A stretch of 64,000 nt of DNA from CAZUCE01 sp964619265 (GCA_964619265.1 CAZUCE010000004.1:186001-250000); one strand, 5' to 3'; positions 8,497 to 17,056 are shown, counted from the first letter of the stretch. Numbers and translations: made by a program. Notes: generated from the letters alone by a model not told the origin.

Positions 8497-9078
8497 ATGA
8501 GCGACCGGACCCCTCGCGTTCTTGTTCCTTTGGCCGCGGGCTTCGAGGAGATCGAAGCCGTGACCATCATCGATGTCCTGCGCCGGGCGGAGATCGAGGT
8601 TTTCGTGGCCGGACTCGCGGCGGGCCCTGCGATCGGCTCCCATGGAATCTCCGTCGTTCCCGACGGTGAGTTGGACGAGGTCGCCAGCGACTGGCCCGAA
8701 GCCATCGTGCTGCCCGGCGGGATGCCGGGGACGGTGGCCCTGCGCGAGGATCCGCGGGTGCTCGCGATCGTGAAGCGGCTTTCCGATCGCGGAAAGACCG
8801 TGGCGGCCATCTGCGCCGCCCCGACCGTCCTGTCTGCGGCTGGCATCGAGGCCAGCTCGGAATTGACCAGTCACCCCAGCGTGCGCGGTGAGCTGGGGGC
8901 GGCGACCGTCGTGGCGGACCGGTCCGTAGTGCGTTCTGGAAACCTGATCACGAGTCAGGGGGCCGGCACCGCGATGGAGTTCGCGCTCGCGCTGGTGGCG
9001 GAATGGGTAGAGCCGGAGCGGGCGCGCGAGCTGGCCTCCGCCATGGTGGTCTCCGGCGACCTGGAGCTGGGTTCGTGA
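8497..9078 (+). CDS. DJ-1/PfpI (YajL-type) family protein
   Basis: A 193-residue protein, the usual length for DJ-1/YajL, starting at the ATG at 8497. The fold signature LVPLAAGFEEIEAVTIIDVLRRAE opens it, the glycine loop VLPGGMPGTVALRED follows, and the nucleophile elbow is AAICAAPTVLSAAGI with Cys106; Glu18 is the conserved acid that lowers the Cys pKa. These are the two key residues of human DJ-1 and E. coli YajL, proteins linked to oxidative stress protection and repair of glyoxal/methylglyoxal adducts. The stop overlaps the GTG start of the XdhC-like gene, so the two are translationally coupled. Together with the upstream selenoprotein this makes a redox-flavoured neighbourhood. Confidence 0.88.
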   Translation: MSDRTPRVLVPLAAGFEEIEAVTIIDVLRRAEIEVFVAGLAAGPAIGSHGISVVPDGELDEVASDWPEAIVLPGGMPGTVALREDPRVLAIVKRLSDRGKTVAAICAAPTVLSAAGIEASSELTSHPSVRGELGAATVVADRSVVRSGNLITSQGAGTAMEFALALVAEWVEPERARELASAMVVSGDLELGS

Positions 9079-9854
9079 GCGACATCTACGCCGAGCTGGT
9101 TCGCCTGCGCAACTCGGGCAAGGACTGTGCGCTGTGCACGATCGTGTCGACCCAGGGCTCCACGCCCGGTAAGACCGCCATGAAAATGCTCGTTCGCCGG
9201 GACGGCACGTTCCTTGGCACGGTGGGCGGCGGGTGCTTGGAAGCCGAGGTGCTCGAAGCGGCTCTCGAGTCCATGGACGACGACCGCTCGCGCATGCTCG
9301 AATTCGCTCTCAACGAGCGCGACTACCCCGACTCGGGCCTCGTGTGCGGAGGCAAGCTACAGATCTACGTGGAGCCGATCACCGAACCCAAATTGGTCCT
9401 GTTCGGCGGCGGGCACGTCTCGGCTGCGATCGCTCGGGTAGCCGGCCCAGCGGGTTTTCATATCACGGTCTGCGACGACCGGGCCGAGTTCGCGACCCGC
9501 GACCGGCACCCGGATGCGCACGAGCATCTGACCGGTAGTTTCCCGGACTTGGCCGCACAGCTAGCGCCTGCCGACCGCCACTTCCTGGTTGTCTGTACCC
9601 GCGGTCACGACCGCGACGGCGATGTGCTCGCGGCGCTCTCCGAAGCCGGTTGCTCGCCGCGCTACCTGGGCATGATTGGCTCCCGAGCCAAGCGCGCGAC
9701 CCTGTTCGAGCAGCTGGGCGAGCGAGGGGTCCCCGAGGCATTCCTCGAGAAGGTCCAAAGTCCGATGGGCCTCCCCATCGGAGCGCGAAGCCACGAAGAG
9801 ATCGCGGTCAGCGTGGTGGCCGAGATGATCCGAATCAGGCGTCTTGGAAACTGA
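9075..9854 (+). CDS. xdhC: XdhC/CoxI-family protein
   Basis: A 259-residue protein starting at a GTG that overlaps the preceding stop (GTGA). The N-terminal XdhC_CoxI region has CTIVSTQGSTPGKTAMKMLV, GGGCLEAEVLEAAL and a second conserved Cys at LVCGGKLQIYVEP. The C-terminal Rossmann-like region starts LVLFGGGHVSAAIARVAG and ends with a GMIGSRAKR...SPMGLPIG...EEIAVSVVAEMI block. The family binds molybdenum cofactor, promotes its sulfuration and inserts it into xanthine dehydrogenase or CO dehydrogenase-type hydroxylases. No molybdenum hydroxylase lies in the window, so the client enzyme must be elsewhere. Coupling to DJ-1 is unusual in my experience. Confidence 0.88.
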   Translation: MSDIYAELVRLRNSGKDCALCTIVSTQGSTPGKTAMKMLVRRDGTFLGTVGGGCLEAEVLEAALESMDDDRSRMLEFALNERDYPDSGLVCGGKLQIYVEPITEPKLVLFGGGHVSAAIARVAGPAGFHITVCDDRAEFATRDRHPDAHEHLTGSFPDLAAQLAPADRHFLVVCTRGHDRDGDVLAALSEAGCSPRYLGMIGSRAKRATLFEQLGERGVPEAFLEKVQSPMGLPIGARSHEEIAVSVVAEMIRIRRLGN

Positions 9855-9940
9855 CGGGACTTCGGGTCCGGCGGTCGCCTGCTCCTCCCAAAATCTGAGG
9901 CTGCTGGGGAAAGCGCCGCGGCCATCGAGCTAGGCAAGTG

Positions 9941-9971
9941 AGTGCCCGGGCGTGAGATGCGCCCGAGCACT
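9941..9971 (+). terminator. Possible terminator after xdhC
   Basis: A 12-bp inverted repeat with one mismatch and a 7-base loop lies about 90 bases past the xdhC stop, followed by a modestly T-rich TCGTCGCTTT stretch. It could serve either of the two convergent genes. Confidence 0.4.
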
Positions 9972-10030
9972 TCGTCGCTTTGCCTACTTAGGAGGTTCCT
10001 CCGGCGTGAGGGGAAGGTCGCTTCCTCGGG

Positions 10031-11545
10031 TTAGTTGTCGCCCTCGCCCTCGCCTTCTTCTTCTTCGTCCTTTTCTTCTTCGACATCGGATTTCGGGCAC
10101 TGCTCGCCGGGGGCACCGTTCGCCCCGTGCTGTCCGGTGGATTGACCGCCCTGCGGACCGGTGATTCCGGAGCCCCCCGGCTCGGAGCCGATGCCCGCTG
10201 CTCCGCCAGCTCCGCCAGGCCCTCTGACGCCCGCGGGCGCTGCGCCTCCATTACCGGCAAGGCCTCCCTGGGACCCATCGCCACCGTTTCCTCCCATGCC
10301 ACCGTTTGCCGACAGGCCGTCGCCGCCCGGACCGCCATCGCCGCCCATCCCGGCTGCACCGACGTAGCTTTGCTTCTCGACGTCGAAGAACCCGTTGCCG
10401 CCCTGGCCTCCAGTTCCGCCCTTGCCCCCTGCGCCTGCTCCACCCTGACCACCTCGGCCTCCGTTCCCACCAACCGTAGGGGGGCTGCAGCAAGTCTTGC
10501 CAGTCCCTCCGTTGGCGCCTACGTGCTCAGAGGCGTCGCCGTCTCCGCCCGTTCCGCCTGTGGCGCCCTTGCGACCTTGGGGCGAAGAGGAACTGCCGTG
10601 CGCTCCTTGTCCGCCCGTGGCTCCATGGCCGCCCGCCGCGTCGCCCCCATGAGCGCCATCGGCGCCACTCGCGCACGGGTTGTTGCCGGAGTCGTCCCCC
10701 AGAAAAAAGCCGTCCCATGCAGGGGCCGTCGAGCCCAGCTCACGGGACGGATTGGAAAGAACCTCCCAGACCGGCTGAACATCGCTGAGGAGCGAAAGCG
10801 CGTCGCCTCCGTTTCCGCCGCGGCCCGCCTCGATTCCGCCAACGAGAGTTCCGTTGATGAGTTCCGGGGAGAGCCCGCGACCTCCCGGGCCGCCCGCTCC
10901 GCCGAGGATCTCGGGGAAGGTCGGGTCCAGGTCGTAGGTCAGCAATCGACCGTGGACGAGAACCGATCCACCCTGGCCCCCGATTCCGCCGGCGGCGGCG
11001 TGCCCTCCGGCACCAGCTCGTACCTGACCGTCCACCCAAACCAAGGGGGCTTCGAGATAGATCGTGCTTCCGGTTCCGCCGCGCTGACCGGCAAGCGCCG
11101 TGTCATCGAGGTTGACCAAGTCAGCGCCGCGCGCGCCCGAGACCTGTCCACGGATGTTGATCCACTCCGCTGCCGCCAAGCCCAAGTTGGGTGCGTCACG
11201 GTTCAGATCGTTCAGGTCCCAGCTGTCTCTGGGGCGCTCCAACGACGGGATGGGCGCAACCTCGATGTGACCGTCAATTCGGATCGTCCGTACGGCGGTG
11301 ATGTGTACGTCTCCAGCTACGAAGGCGGTGACCTCGGCTGGAACGAACAAGTTTTCGACGACCATGTCATCTCGCAAGATTTCCCCTTGTTTCAGGGTGC
11401 GAACCTGGCCGTTGATCGGTTGCGAGTAGATACCAAACGAGTCTTCAGGAGCCGTTTGAGTTTGAAGGGTTCCCGCAAAGGCCTGCGAAGCAAGACCAAG
11501 GGTTAGGGAGAGAGTGAAGAAGCAACGAGGCTGGATAGATTTCAT
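10031..11545 (-). CDS. Exported Gly-rich repeat protein with acidic tail
   Basis: A 504-residue protein starting at the ATG at 11545 with a clear signal peptide (CFFTLSLTLGLASQAFAG). Residues about 60-200 look like beta-helix material (FVAGDVHITAVRTIRIDGHIEV, GGSVLVHGRLL). From about residue 200 the sequence turns into GGxGG/GAxGGxG repeats, reminiscent of mycobacterial PE_PGRS or filamentous-haemagglutinin-like polar repeats, broken by a few Cys pairs (NNPCASG, GKTCCSPP). The end is a short EEEKDEEEEGEGEGDN acidic tail. Similar proteins in Planctomycetota and Myxococcota are thought to be surface or fibre proteins; no enzymatic domain is seen. It stands alone between convergent and divergent neighbours. 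Confidence 0.75.
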   Translation of the reverse strand: MKSIQPRCFFTLSLTLGLASQAFAGTLQTQTAPEDSFGIYSQPINGQVRTLKQGEILRDDMVVENLFVPAEVTAFVAGDVHITAVRTIRIDGHIEVAPIPSLERPRDSWDLNDLNRDAPNLGLAAAEWINIRGQVSGARGADLVNLDDTALAGQRGGTGSTIYLEAPLVWVDGQVRAGAGGHAAAGGIGGQGGSVLVHGRLLTYDLDPTFPEILGGAGGPGGRGLSPELINGTLVGGIEAGRGGNGGDALSLLSDVQPVWEVLSNPSRELGSTAPAWDGFFLGDDSGNNPCASGADGAHGGDAAGGHGATGGQGAHGSSSSPQGRKGATGGTGGDGDASEHVGANGGTGKTCCSPPTVGGNGGRGGQGGAGAGGKGGTGGQGGNGFFDVEKQSYVGAAGMGGDGGPGGDGLSANGGMGGNGGDGSQGGLAGNGGAAPAGVRGPGGAGGAAGIGSEPGGSGITGPQGGQSTGQHGANGAPGEQCPKSDVEEEKDEEEEGEGEGDN

Positions 11546-12325
11546 TGGATACTCTTGGGTTAAGTGTTGGAGAGCATCTGTTGCTCCCCTACCACCCGAT
11601 GGCGTGCATCTCGAATCGGTTTGCGCGGAAACTTACGAATTCAGGATTTTCTGCGGGGCCCGCGCATCTGAATCGGCGGTCCTCCATGCGCGACGACCCG
11701 AGAGCTACTTACGGCGAGTGCGAGGATCCGACGTCGTGTCGATCTTCGGTCGCCGGAGACCTGCTCCAACCAGCGCAGCTCCACGGCGTGTCCCGTGTTG
11801 TTCCCGGCGAGGCGCTCGCCTTGGGCTTGACGCGGTTTGCGAAGCACCATCCGGCATCGAGCGTGAGCTGCTGAACCCCGCCTTGGGCGTCGGACCAGGA
11901 ACCCGGCGTCGCGCGCAGGACTGTTTCAGGCGTCCAGCTTGGGGACCGTTTGCTTGTGCGGTGGCCAGGGGGCGGGGATTCCTGGGAGTGGACCTGCCTG
12001 GGAGGCCCTTGGACGGAGAGCGGGCTGCCGGGTTCCGGGCAAGGGGAGCGAAACGGGCCTTGAGGGGCTCGGGGGGCCGCCAAGACATCTGCGGCTTCGG
12101 CGGTTCGCCGTTTGACAGTCTTTCCCGGACGCTCCTATTCTCGTCGCCCCTCGCGGCGCCCTAGCTGGCGTGCTGGGCCGACCAGAGCCCAGGGGTCTTC
12201 CCCACCTGTAGCCGGCCGTCCCCAGATTGCGTAGGAGCCGTGAACGGATCGCTGCGCGCCCCGTTCCCGCCTGCCGGACTCTTTTGACGCCCCAACCCGA
12301 CTCTCAACTTCTTTCCTTCCTGTCG
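11546..12325. other. 780-bp intergenic region
   Basis: No reading frame here has convincing protein character; the overlapping frames on both strands are Arg/Ser/Pro-rich in the way of high-GC shadow frames. The region carries the divergent promoters of the Gly-rich protein gene and the TPR protein gene; a recognisable promoter for the latter is at 12112-12141. Confidence 0.5.
12112..12141 (+). promoter_or_regulatory. Sigma-70-type promoter of the TPR protein gene
   Basis: A perfect TTGACA at 12112-12117, an 18-base spacer and TATTCT at 12136-12141. This is the best housekeeping promoter match noticed in the window and predicts a leader of about 180 bases before the ATG at 12326. Confidence 0.6.
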
Positions 12326-13453
12326 ATGCGTATCCCCACCGCTCTCTCGTCCCTCGCCCTGTGCGCCCTGGCTGCAGGGACCGCGGCCGCTGACACGATC
12401 TACCTGGTCTCCGGTGAAGAACTCGAGGCCCGCACGATCGTGTTGGAGGGGTTGGCGGAGATCACCTACAAGGACAAGGGCAACAAGGAGCGGACCGTGC
12501 CGACCGAGGAGGTCGTTCGGGTCGAGTACGACAGCCTGCCCGACCTCCTGGCCGAAGCCGACATCTCGGTCGAGTCCGGGGATCTAGGGCAGGCGATCTA
12601 CGAGCTGACGCTGTTCCTGGACGGGGTGCTCGAAGGCAACGACAAGCCGCTCAAGAAGCACCCGTGGTCGGCCGCCTACGCCGCGACACGGATCGTCGAG
12701 CTGCAGGAGTCCCAGGGGGCCCACGACGGGGTCGTTGCCGCCGTGGATCGCCTGCTGGCCAACTTTGCGGACACGCGGTTCATGCCCGGGGCACACCTGG
12801 CCAAAGCTCGGGCCCACGCGAATGCCGGCCGCGAGGTCGAAGCGCTGGCCGCCCTCGACGGATTCGAAGAGCAAATCGATGCGCTCGGGCTAGGCGAGGT
12901 GCACACGCGCCGCGTCGAGCTCGCGCGCCTGCAGTACAACGGCGGCTTGTCGCCCAAGGAGCGGCTGGAGCGCCTCGAGAAGCTCTTGGAGGAAACCGCG
13001 AGCCTTCCGGCGGTCCAACTCGACGCACAGCTCAAGCTGGGCGAAGCGCACCTGGTCATGGCCGACGTGGAGCCTGCGGAGCGCGCGAACCACCTGGACG
13101 CCGCCGAGGACTACTTCGAGACGGCGATCGAGGGCGAGAACGTCGCTGAGGCGGTTTTGGCCGGCGCGACGGCTGGGCGCGGCGACGTTCTGTATCTGCG
13201 CGCGACGGCGAGCAAAGACGCTGAAGGGCTGAGCTCGGCGCGTATGCAGTACATGCGCGTCGTCATCCTGTATCCCGAGCAGAGCGGCTACGCGGCCCGC
13301 GCGATGTACTTCGCGGCTCTGTGCTCGAAGGAACTGCACGGCGTGACCCAGGCTCCCGAGGAGCTGGCCCGCCAGCGCAAGCTAGCGCGCTCCCTGCGCT
13401 CCCGCTACCGCGGCAGCAAGTGGGCTGAGGACGCCCGCTCCTTGGCTCGCTGA
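12326..13453 (+). CDS. Exported TPR-repeat protein
   Basis: A 375-residue protein from the ATG at 12326, chosen because it gives a signal peptide (MRIPTALSSLALCALAAGTAAA) while the upstream in-frame extension does not. After the signal comes a short beta domain (DTIYLVSGEELEARTIVLEG...TVPTEEVVRVEY) like the small SH3-like modules seen before TPRs in Planctomycetota. The rest is alpha-helical repeats with A-x3-A-x2-Y/L patterns (GHLAKARAHANAGREVEALAAL-like segments), typical of tetratricopeptide repeats used for protein-protein contacts in the periplasm. No enzymatic motif. It has its own promoter and a strong terminator, so it is monocistronic. Confidence 0.75.
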   Translation: MRIPTALSSLALCALAAGTAAADTIYLVSGEELEARTIVLEGLAEITYKDKGNKERTVPTEEVVRVEYDSLPDLLAEADISVESGDLGQAIYELTLFLDGVLEGNDKPLKKHPWSAAYAATRIVELQESQGAHDGVVAAVDRLLANFADTRFMPGAHLAKARAHANAGREVEALAALDGFEEQIDALGLGEVHTRRVELARLQYNGGLSPKERLERLEKLLEETASLPAVQLDAQLKLGEAHLVMADVEPAERANHLDAAEDYFETAIEGENVAEAVLAGATAGRGDVLYLRATASKDAEGLSSARMQYMRVVILYPEQSGYAARAMYFAALCSKELHGVTQAPEELARQRKLARSLRSRYRGSKWAEDARSLAR

Positions 13454-13475
13454 GGCCGCCATGCAGTTTGGGAAG

Positions 13476-13512
13476 ACAGCAGCCCCGCGCGATGCGCGGG
13501 GCTGCTGTGTTT
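13476..13512 (+). terminator. Strong hairpin terminator after the TPR gene
   Basis: A perfect 15-bp stem (13476-13490 with 13494-13508) with a 3-base GAT loop, then GTTT. It starts 23 bases after the stop codon at 13453. Confidence 0.8.
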
Positions 13513-13775
13513 GGGGGGGCGAGAAAACCAGATCGGGGCCGGCGATTTTCGAAGTGGGGAGCCACAGCGCGCATGTGGATGGATTGGGAGGTGCCTTCCG
13601 GCCCTTGGGGGTTCGCTTGTCGCGGGTTGCCACGGCCAAGGGGACAGCGGACCGGGAGCGGAGTCCGGCGGGTCCCGGGGAATCGGCGAATTCCAAGTCG
13701 CTAAGCCCCGCTTTGGCTGCCGCGCCGGAGGGGCCCGGGACTCCGAACGCCGGGTGCGTCGTTTCGTGGAGTGCG

Positions 13776-13791
13776 CCCCGAACGTTCGGGG
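13776..13791. promoter_or_regulatory. 16-bp perfect palindrome, candidate operator
   Basis: CCCCGAACGTTCGGGG reads the same on both strands and lies 42 bases upstream of the ATG of the ECF sigma factor, within the expected promoter/leader. A dimeric regulator site is plausible; no regulator is identified. Confidence 0.35.
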
Positions 13792-13833
13792 AGTTCGCTC
13801 CGGCGACCGATTTGCCCCCCGCCCGTCCTGAAG

Positions 13834-14559
13834 ATGAGCTCTTCCCTCACCACCCTCACCACGCCTTCGCCTCCGGCCGCAAGCGCGGCCTGTGCGCCGC
13901 TCGGTCCGAATCGAGTCGCCCCCGTCCCGCCCCGGGGCGCCCTGCTCGGGCAGGCGCTTGCGGAGCTTGAGCCCCATCGGGACTCGCTTTTGAGGTTTCT
14001 CGAACGCCGTTGCGGAAGCCGGCACGATGCCGAGGACGTCGTCCAGGAGACGCTCCTCCGGGCTGTCCGCTACCGGAGCACGCCGAGGTGGCCGGCGCGG
14101 ATCGAGCCCTGGCTGCGGACGATCGCGGCCAACGTTTTGACCGACCGGCGGCGCAGGTCCCACCGCCGAAGGGAAGTGAGTGAGGCCGGGGACGAGTTGT
14201 TCGAGTTGTGCAGCCCGGATCCCGGCCCGTCGGTTGGAATCGACGATGACGAGGAGCTGTGGCTCGGGGGCCAGCCCTACGGGAAGCAGTGGCTGCTGGC
14301 GATGATCCGCGGAATCCTCGCCGATTCCAGCGAGATGGATCGCGAGGTGCTGCTCGCTTACTACAGCGCCGGCGGTGGAAGTTGCAACGCGATCTCGGAG
14401 CAGCTCGGCGTTCAGACCGGGGTCGTCAAGGTGCGGCTGTACCGCGCCCGCCGGCGCCTGCGTCGCCGCTGCTTGGAGCGCTTGTTCGGCAAGCAGGAGC
14501 TTTCGCAGGCGGAGCCCGCGCTGTCCAGCGGGACGCGCCGGGCCGGGGTGGCCGCATGA
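13834..14559 (+). CDS. ECF-type RNA polymerase sigma factor
   Basis: A 241-residue protein from the ATG at 13834. After a Pro/Ala-rich N-terminal segment, region 2 appears as FLERRCGSRHDAEDVVQETLLRAVRY with the DAEDVVQE signature, followed by WLRTIAANVLTDRRRR (region 2.4). Region 4 is MDREVLLAYYSAGGGSCNAISEQLGVQTGVVKVRLYRARRRLRRR, the helix-turn-helix that reads the -35 element. A linker of about 55 residues between the two, rich in acidic residues, is longer than in minimal ECF factors, and there is a C-terminal tail after region 4. Its stop overlaps the ATG of the next gene, so the two are translationally coupled; that downstream protein is the natural candidate partner or regulator. No classical zinc anti-sigma factor is present. 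Confidence 0.88.
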   Translation: MSSSLTTLTTPSPPAASAACAPLGPNRVAPVPPRGALLGQALAELEPHRDSLLRFLERRCGSRHDAEDVVQETLLRAVRYRSTPRWPARIEPWLRTIAANVLTDRRRRSHRRREVSEAGDELFELCSPDPGPSVGIDDDEELWLGGQPYGKQWLLAMIRGILADSSEMDREVLLAYYSAGGGSCNAISEQLGVQTGVVKVRLYRARRRLRRRCLERLFGKQELSQAEPALSSGTRRAGVAA

Positions 14560-15449
14560 GCGTTCGGGTGCAAAGCACTGCTGGTTCCACTCGACTCGCG
14601 TTGCATGCAGCCGGGCTGTTGGTCCTGCCGTGGCTGCTTGCGGGGACCTTGGCGGCGAGGCTCGAGGAAGATGGGGCTATTCGCGAGAAAGGACCCCTGG
14701 AGCACGTCGCAGGGCTTCGCGGGGCCTGCGAGGCGCTCGAAGGGCGTTCGAGGCTTGTGGCACGCCTTCAGTTGTGTGAAGCCCTGGAGGACGCGCTGGA
14801 GGCCGCTCCTGCGGCTTTTGGGCCCGAAACCCGGGTTGGGCTCTCCGCGGAGCGCTGCAAGCTCCTGGCGAGCCTGGGATGCGATCGAGAGGCTTTCGCG
14901 GCCTGGGAGCAGCATCTGCTTGGTTCAAACGACACCGCGCGGCTGCGCAGGGAAGCGCTCTACGAGGCTGCCCAGGCCGCGCGGCGCTGCGGGGAACACG
15001 GGCGCGCGGCGGATCTCTACGCACGATTTTTGGAACAACCGGATTCGGAACCGGCAGGAGTTGCGAGCGGACCGCAACCGTGCGTACAGCGCGAACAGGC
15101 CCGATTGTGGCTGGCTCGTTCCCTACAAGAAACGGGTCGACACGAAGAGGCTAGCCGCCGGTGGGCGGCTCTTGCGACCGAAACAGACTGTTGGGAGGTC
15201 GGGGTTGCTGCCTTTGACCGACTGGCTCTCGACGCCGTGGAACGCAAGGATCTTGAAGGTGCAGCAGGCTGGCTGCATGCGGCTCGCATGCGCTGGAAGG
15301 ACCCTGCAAGCGTGCTAACGCCGGACGGAGAGCGGATTCGGCGCGCGCTCGTGCGCATGTCAGCCGTCGACGAATTGCAGCTCGCGATCGCGACGCGCGA
15401 ACTGCGCCGTGCGGTTCCGTCCTTCACGGAACTGCATCAAAAACGGTGA
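14556..15449 (+). CDS. Membrane-anchored or exported helical-repeat protein coupled to the sigma factor
   Basis: A 297-residue protein starting at the ATG in the ATGA overlap at 14556. Residues about 12-33 (LALHAAGLLVLPWLLAGTLAA) form a signal peptide or signal anchor. The remainder is alpha-helical with TPR-like packing (AFAAWEQHLL, LYEAAQAARRCGEHGRAADLYARFLE, ARLWLARSLQETGRHEEASRRWAAL). No known family was recognised. The N-terminal cytoplasmic segment of about 12 residues is too short for a standard anti-sigma domain. Its strict coupling to the ECF factor suggests it is either a partner in sensing an envelope signal or simply a target of the same regulon. Confidence 0.65.
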   Translation: MSVRVQSTAGSTRLALHAAGLLVLPWLLAGTLAARLEEDGAIREKGPLEHVAGLRGACEALEGRSRLVARLQLCEALEDALEAAPAAFGPETRVGLSAERCKLLASLGCDREAFAAWEQHLLGSNDTARLRREALYEAAQAARRCGEHGRAADLYARFLEQPDSEPAGVASGPQPCVQREQARLWLARSLQETGRHEEASRRWAALATETDCWEVGVAAFDRLALDAVERKDLEGAAGWLHAARMRWKDPASVLTPDGERIRRALVRMSAVDELQLAIATRELRRAVPSFTELHQKR

Positions 15450-15757
15450 AGGTGCGCGCAGCGCTGTTCCCTTTCTTGAACCGTACAAAAGAGAACTCGC
15501 GCAAGTTCTTGACTTAAGCGTGTCGATCGCGCACCTAGGAAGAGTGAAGACGCGTTTGCGGCGCTGATCTTTCTTCGGATGGCCCCCCGTACGGGGCCAC
15601 AGAGCCGCGCGTCACGTCTTCCGAGCATTCCGCGACATCACCGAAGCGCCCCGCCAGCCCTCGTGGGCGGGCGGGGCGCTTCCCTTGCCGGGGGCACCTC
15701 GCGGCGGGCGGGCCGTGCCGCCCGGCGCGTGCTGGACCTTCCGGTACCCTCCTGGGA
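15450..15757. other. 308-bp convergent intergenic region
   Basis: It contains the hairpin at 15644-15681 and a weaker GGCCCC/GGGGCC repeat near 15582-15599. A TTGACT at about 15510 has no good -10 partner. No gene is supported. Confidence 0.4.
15644..15681 (-). terminator. Hairpin terminator between convergent genes
   Basis: A 12-bp perfect GC-rich stem (15644-15655 with 15670-15681) lies 77 bases past the stop of the UDP-glucose dehydrogenase gene; the AAGC/GCTT ends give a short T-tract on both strands, so it may act in both directions. Confidence 0.6.
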
Positions 15758-17056
15758 TCAGGTGCCGATGCCGTAGTAGGTGAATCCGAGGCCCTCGAGG
15801 GTTGGCCGGCGGTAGATGTTGCGACCGTCGAATATCACCGGTTCGACCAGCGCCTCCTGAATCGCCCGGAAGTCCGGGCGCCGGAATTCGTTCCACTCGG
15901 TGACCAGGATCAAGGCGTTGGCCCCGGAGATGGCTTCCATCGGGTTCTTGGCGTAGGTGACCGACTCGGCCAGGTGGCGCTTGGCCTCTTCCATGGCCTC
16001 GGGGTCGTAAACGGTGACCTCGGCGCCAGCTTCGCGCAGCGCACGGATGACAACCAGTGCGGGAGCCTCGCGCATGTCATCGGTGTTGGGCTTGAAGGAC
16101 AGGCCCCACATGCCGAATTTCTTGCCTTTGAGGTCGCTTCCAAAGTGCTCGACGACCCGGTCGAACAGGAGCCGCTTTTGCTTCTCGTTGACCGACTCGA
16201 CGGCCTGCAGGATCTGAAACTCGTAGTCGAGGTCGGCAGCGGTCTTCACGATCGCCTGCACATCTTTGGGGAAGCAGGAGCCTCCATATCCGAGACCGGC
16301 GAACAGGAATTTGGAGCCGATCCGCTCGTCGGACCCGATCCCCTGGCGAACCCGGTCGACGTTTGCACCGACCCGATTGCAGATGTTCGCGATTTCGTTC
16401 ATGAACGAGATCCGGGTGGCCAGCATGGCGTTGGCCGCGTATTTGGTCAGCTCGGCCGACGCGATGTCCATGTGCAAGATCGGGTTGCCGGTGCGGACGA
16501 ACGGTGTGTACAGCTCGTCCATGACCTCGGCGGCTCGCTTGGAGTTCGAGCCGATGACCACTCGATCGGGCTTCAGGAAGTCGTCGATGGCGGCGCCTTC
16601 TTTCAGGAACTCGGGGTTTGAGACCACGTCGAATTCGTGTTGGGTCGAGCCAGCCACGGCTTCTTGGACCTTGGCGGCCGTGCCCACCGGGACGGTCGAC
16701 TTGTCGACGATCACCGTATAGCCGGTCATGTGCTCAGCAATCGTCCGGGCTGCGGCCAGGACGTATTTGAGGTCGGCGCTGCCGTCTTCGTCGGGCGGCG
16801 TGCCGACCGCGATGAACACGGCTTCGGCGTCGGGAACCGCATCGGCGTACTGGGAGGTGAACCGAAGGCGCCCCTCGCTGTGATTGCGGCGGAGGAGCTC
16901 TTCGAGGCCGGGTTCGTAGATCGGTACGATCCCGTCGTTCAGCTTCTTGACCTTGGACTCGTCGATGTCGACGCAGGTAACGGTGTTCCCGCTCTCGGCG
17001 AAACAGGTTCCGGCGACAAGGCCGACGTAGCCGGTTCCGATGACGGCAATTCGCAT
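15758..17056 (-). CDS. ugd: UDP-glucose 6-dehydrogenase
   Basis: A 432-residue protein, the normal family length, starting at the ATG at 17056 (MRIAVIGTGYVGLVAG). The N-terminal Rossmann NAD site is GTGYVGLVAGTCFAESG with the acidic VTCVDIDESK. Further signatures are GTPPDEDGSADL, VDKSTVPVGT, SNPEFLKEGAAIDDFLKPDRVVIG, the helix with LTKYAANAMLATRISFMNEI, and the catalytic Cys in GLGYGGSCFPKDV. The C-terminal UDP-binding domain has GLSFKPNTDDMREAPALVVI and ends with FDGRNIYRRPTLEGLGFTYYGIG. It oxidises UDP-glucose to UDP-glucuronate using two NAD+, supplying uronic acids for surface polysaccharides, which fits the flippase, acyltransferase and glycosyltransferase genes elsewhere in the window. 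Confidence 0.96.
   Translation of the reverse strand: MRIAVIGTGYVGLVAGTCFAESGNTVTCVDIDESKVKKLNDGIVPIYEPGLEELLRRNHSEGRLRFTSQYADAVPDAEAVFIAVGTPPDEDGSADLKYVLAAARTIAEHMTGYTVIVDKSTVPVGTAAKVQEAVAGSTQHEFDVVSNPEFLKEGAAIDDFLKPDRVVIGSNSKRAAEVMDELYTPFVRTGNPILHMDIASAELTKYAANAMLATRISFMNEIANICNRVGANVDRVRQGIGSDERIGSKFLFAGLGYGGSCFPKDVQAIVKTAADLDYEFQILQAVESVNEKQKRLLFDRVVEHFGSDLKGKKFGMWGLSFKPNTDDMREAPALVVIRALREAGAEVTVYDPEAMEEAKRHLAESVTYAKNPMEAISGANALILVTEWNEFRRPDFRAIQEALVEPVIFDGRNIYRRPTLEGLGFTYYGIGT

Larger units (their letters stand above)
13454..13833. other. 380-bp intergenic region upstream of the sigma factor
   Basis: It holds the terminator at 13476-13512 and, 42 bases before the sigma factor start, a perfect 16-bp palindrome. 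No further gene is supported. Confidence 0.5.

Noticed and set aside
10200..10700. Periodic G/C-rich repeats considered as a CRISPR or satellite array
   Set aside because: Period and content follow Gly codons of the exported protein; there are no constant repeats with unique spacers.
10127..11506. 459-residue open frame on the plus strand
   Set aside because: Antisense to the Gly-rich protein; the frame is open only because GGC/GGT repeats read as Ala/Thr/Pro codons on the other strand.
15509..15540. TTGACT near 15510 as a promoter for a small RNA
   Set aside because: No acceptable -10 at 16-18 bases and no terminator at a useful distance on the plus strand other than the one shared with the convergent gene.
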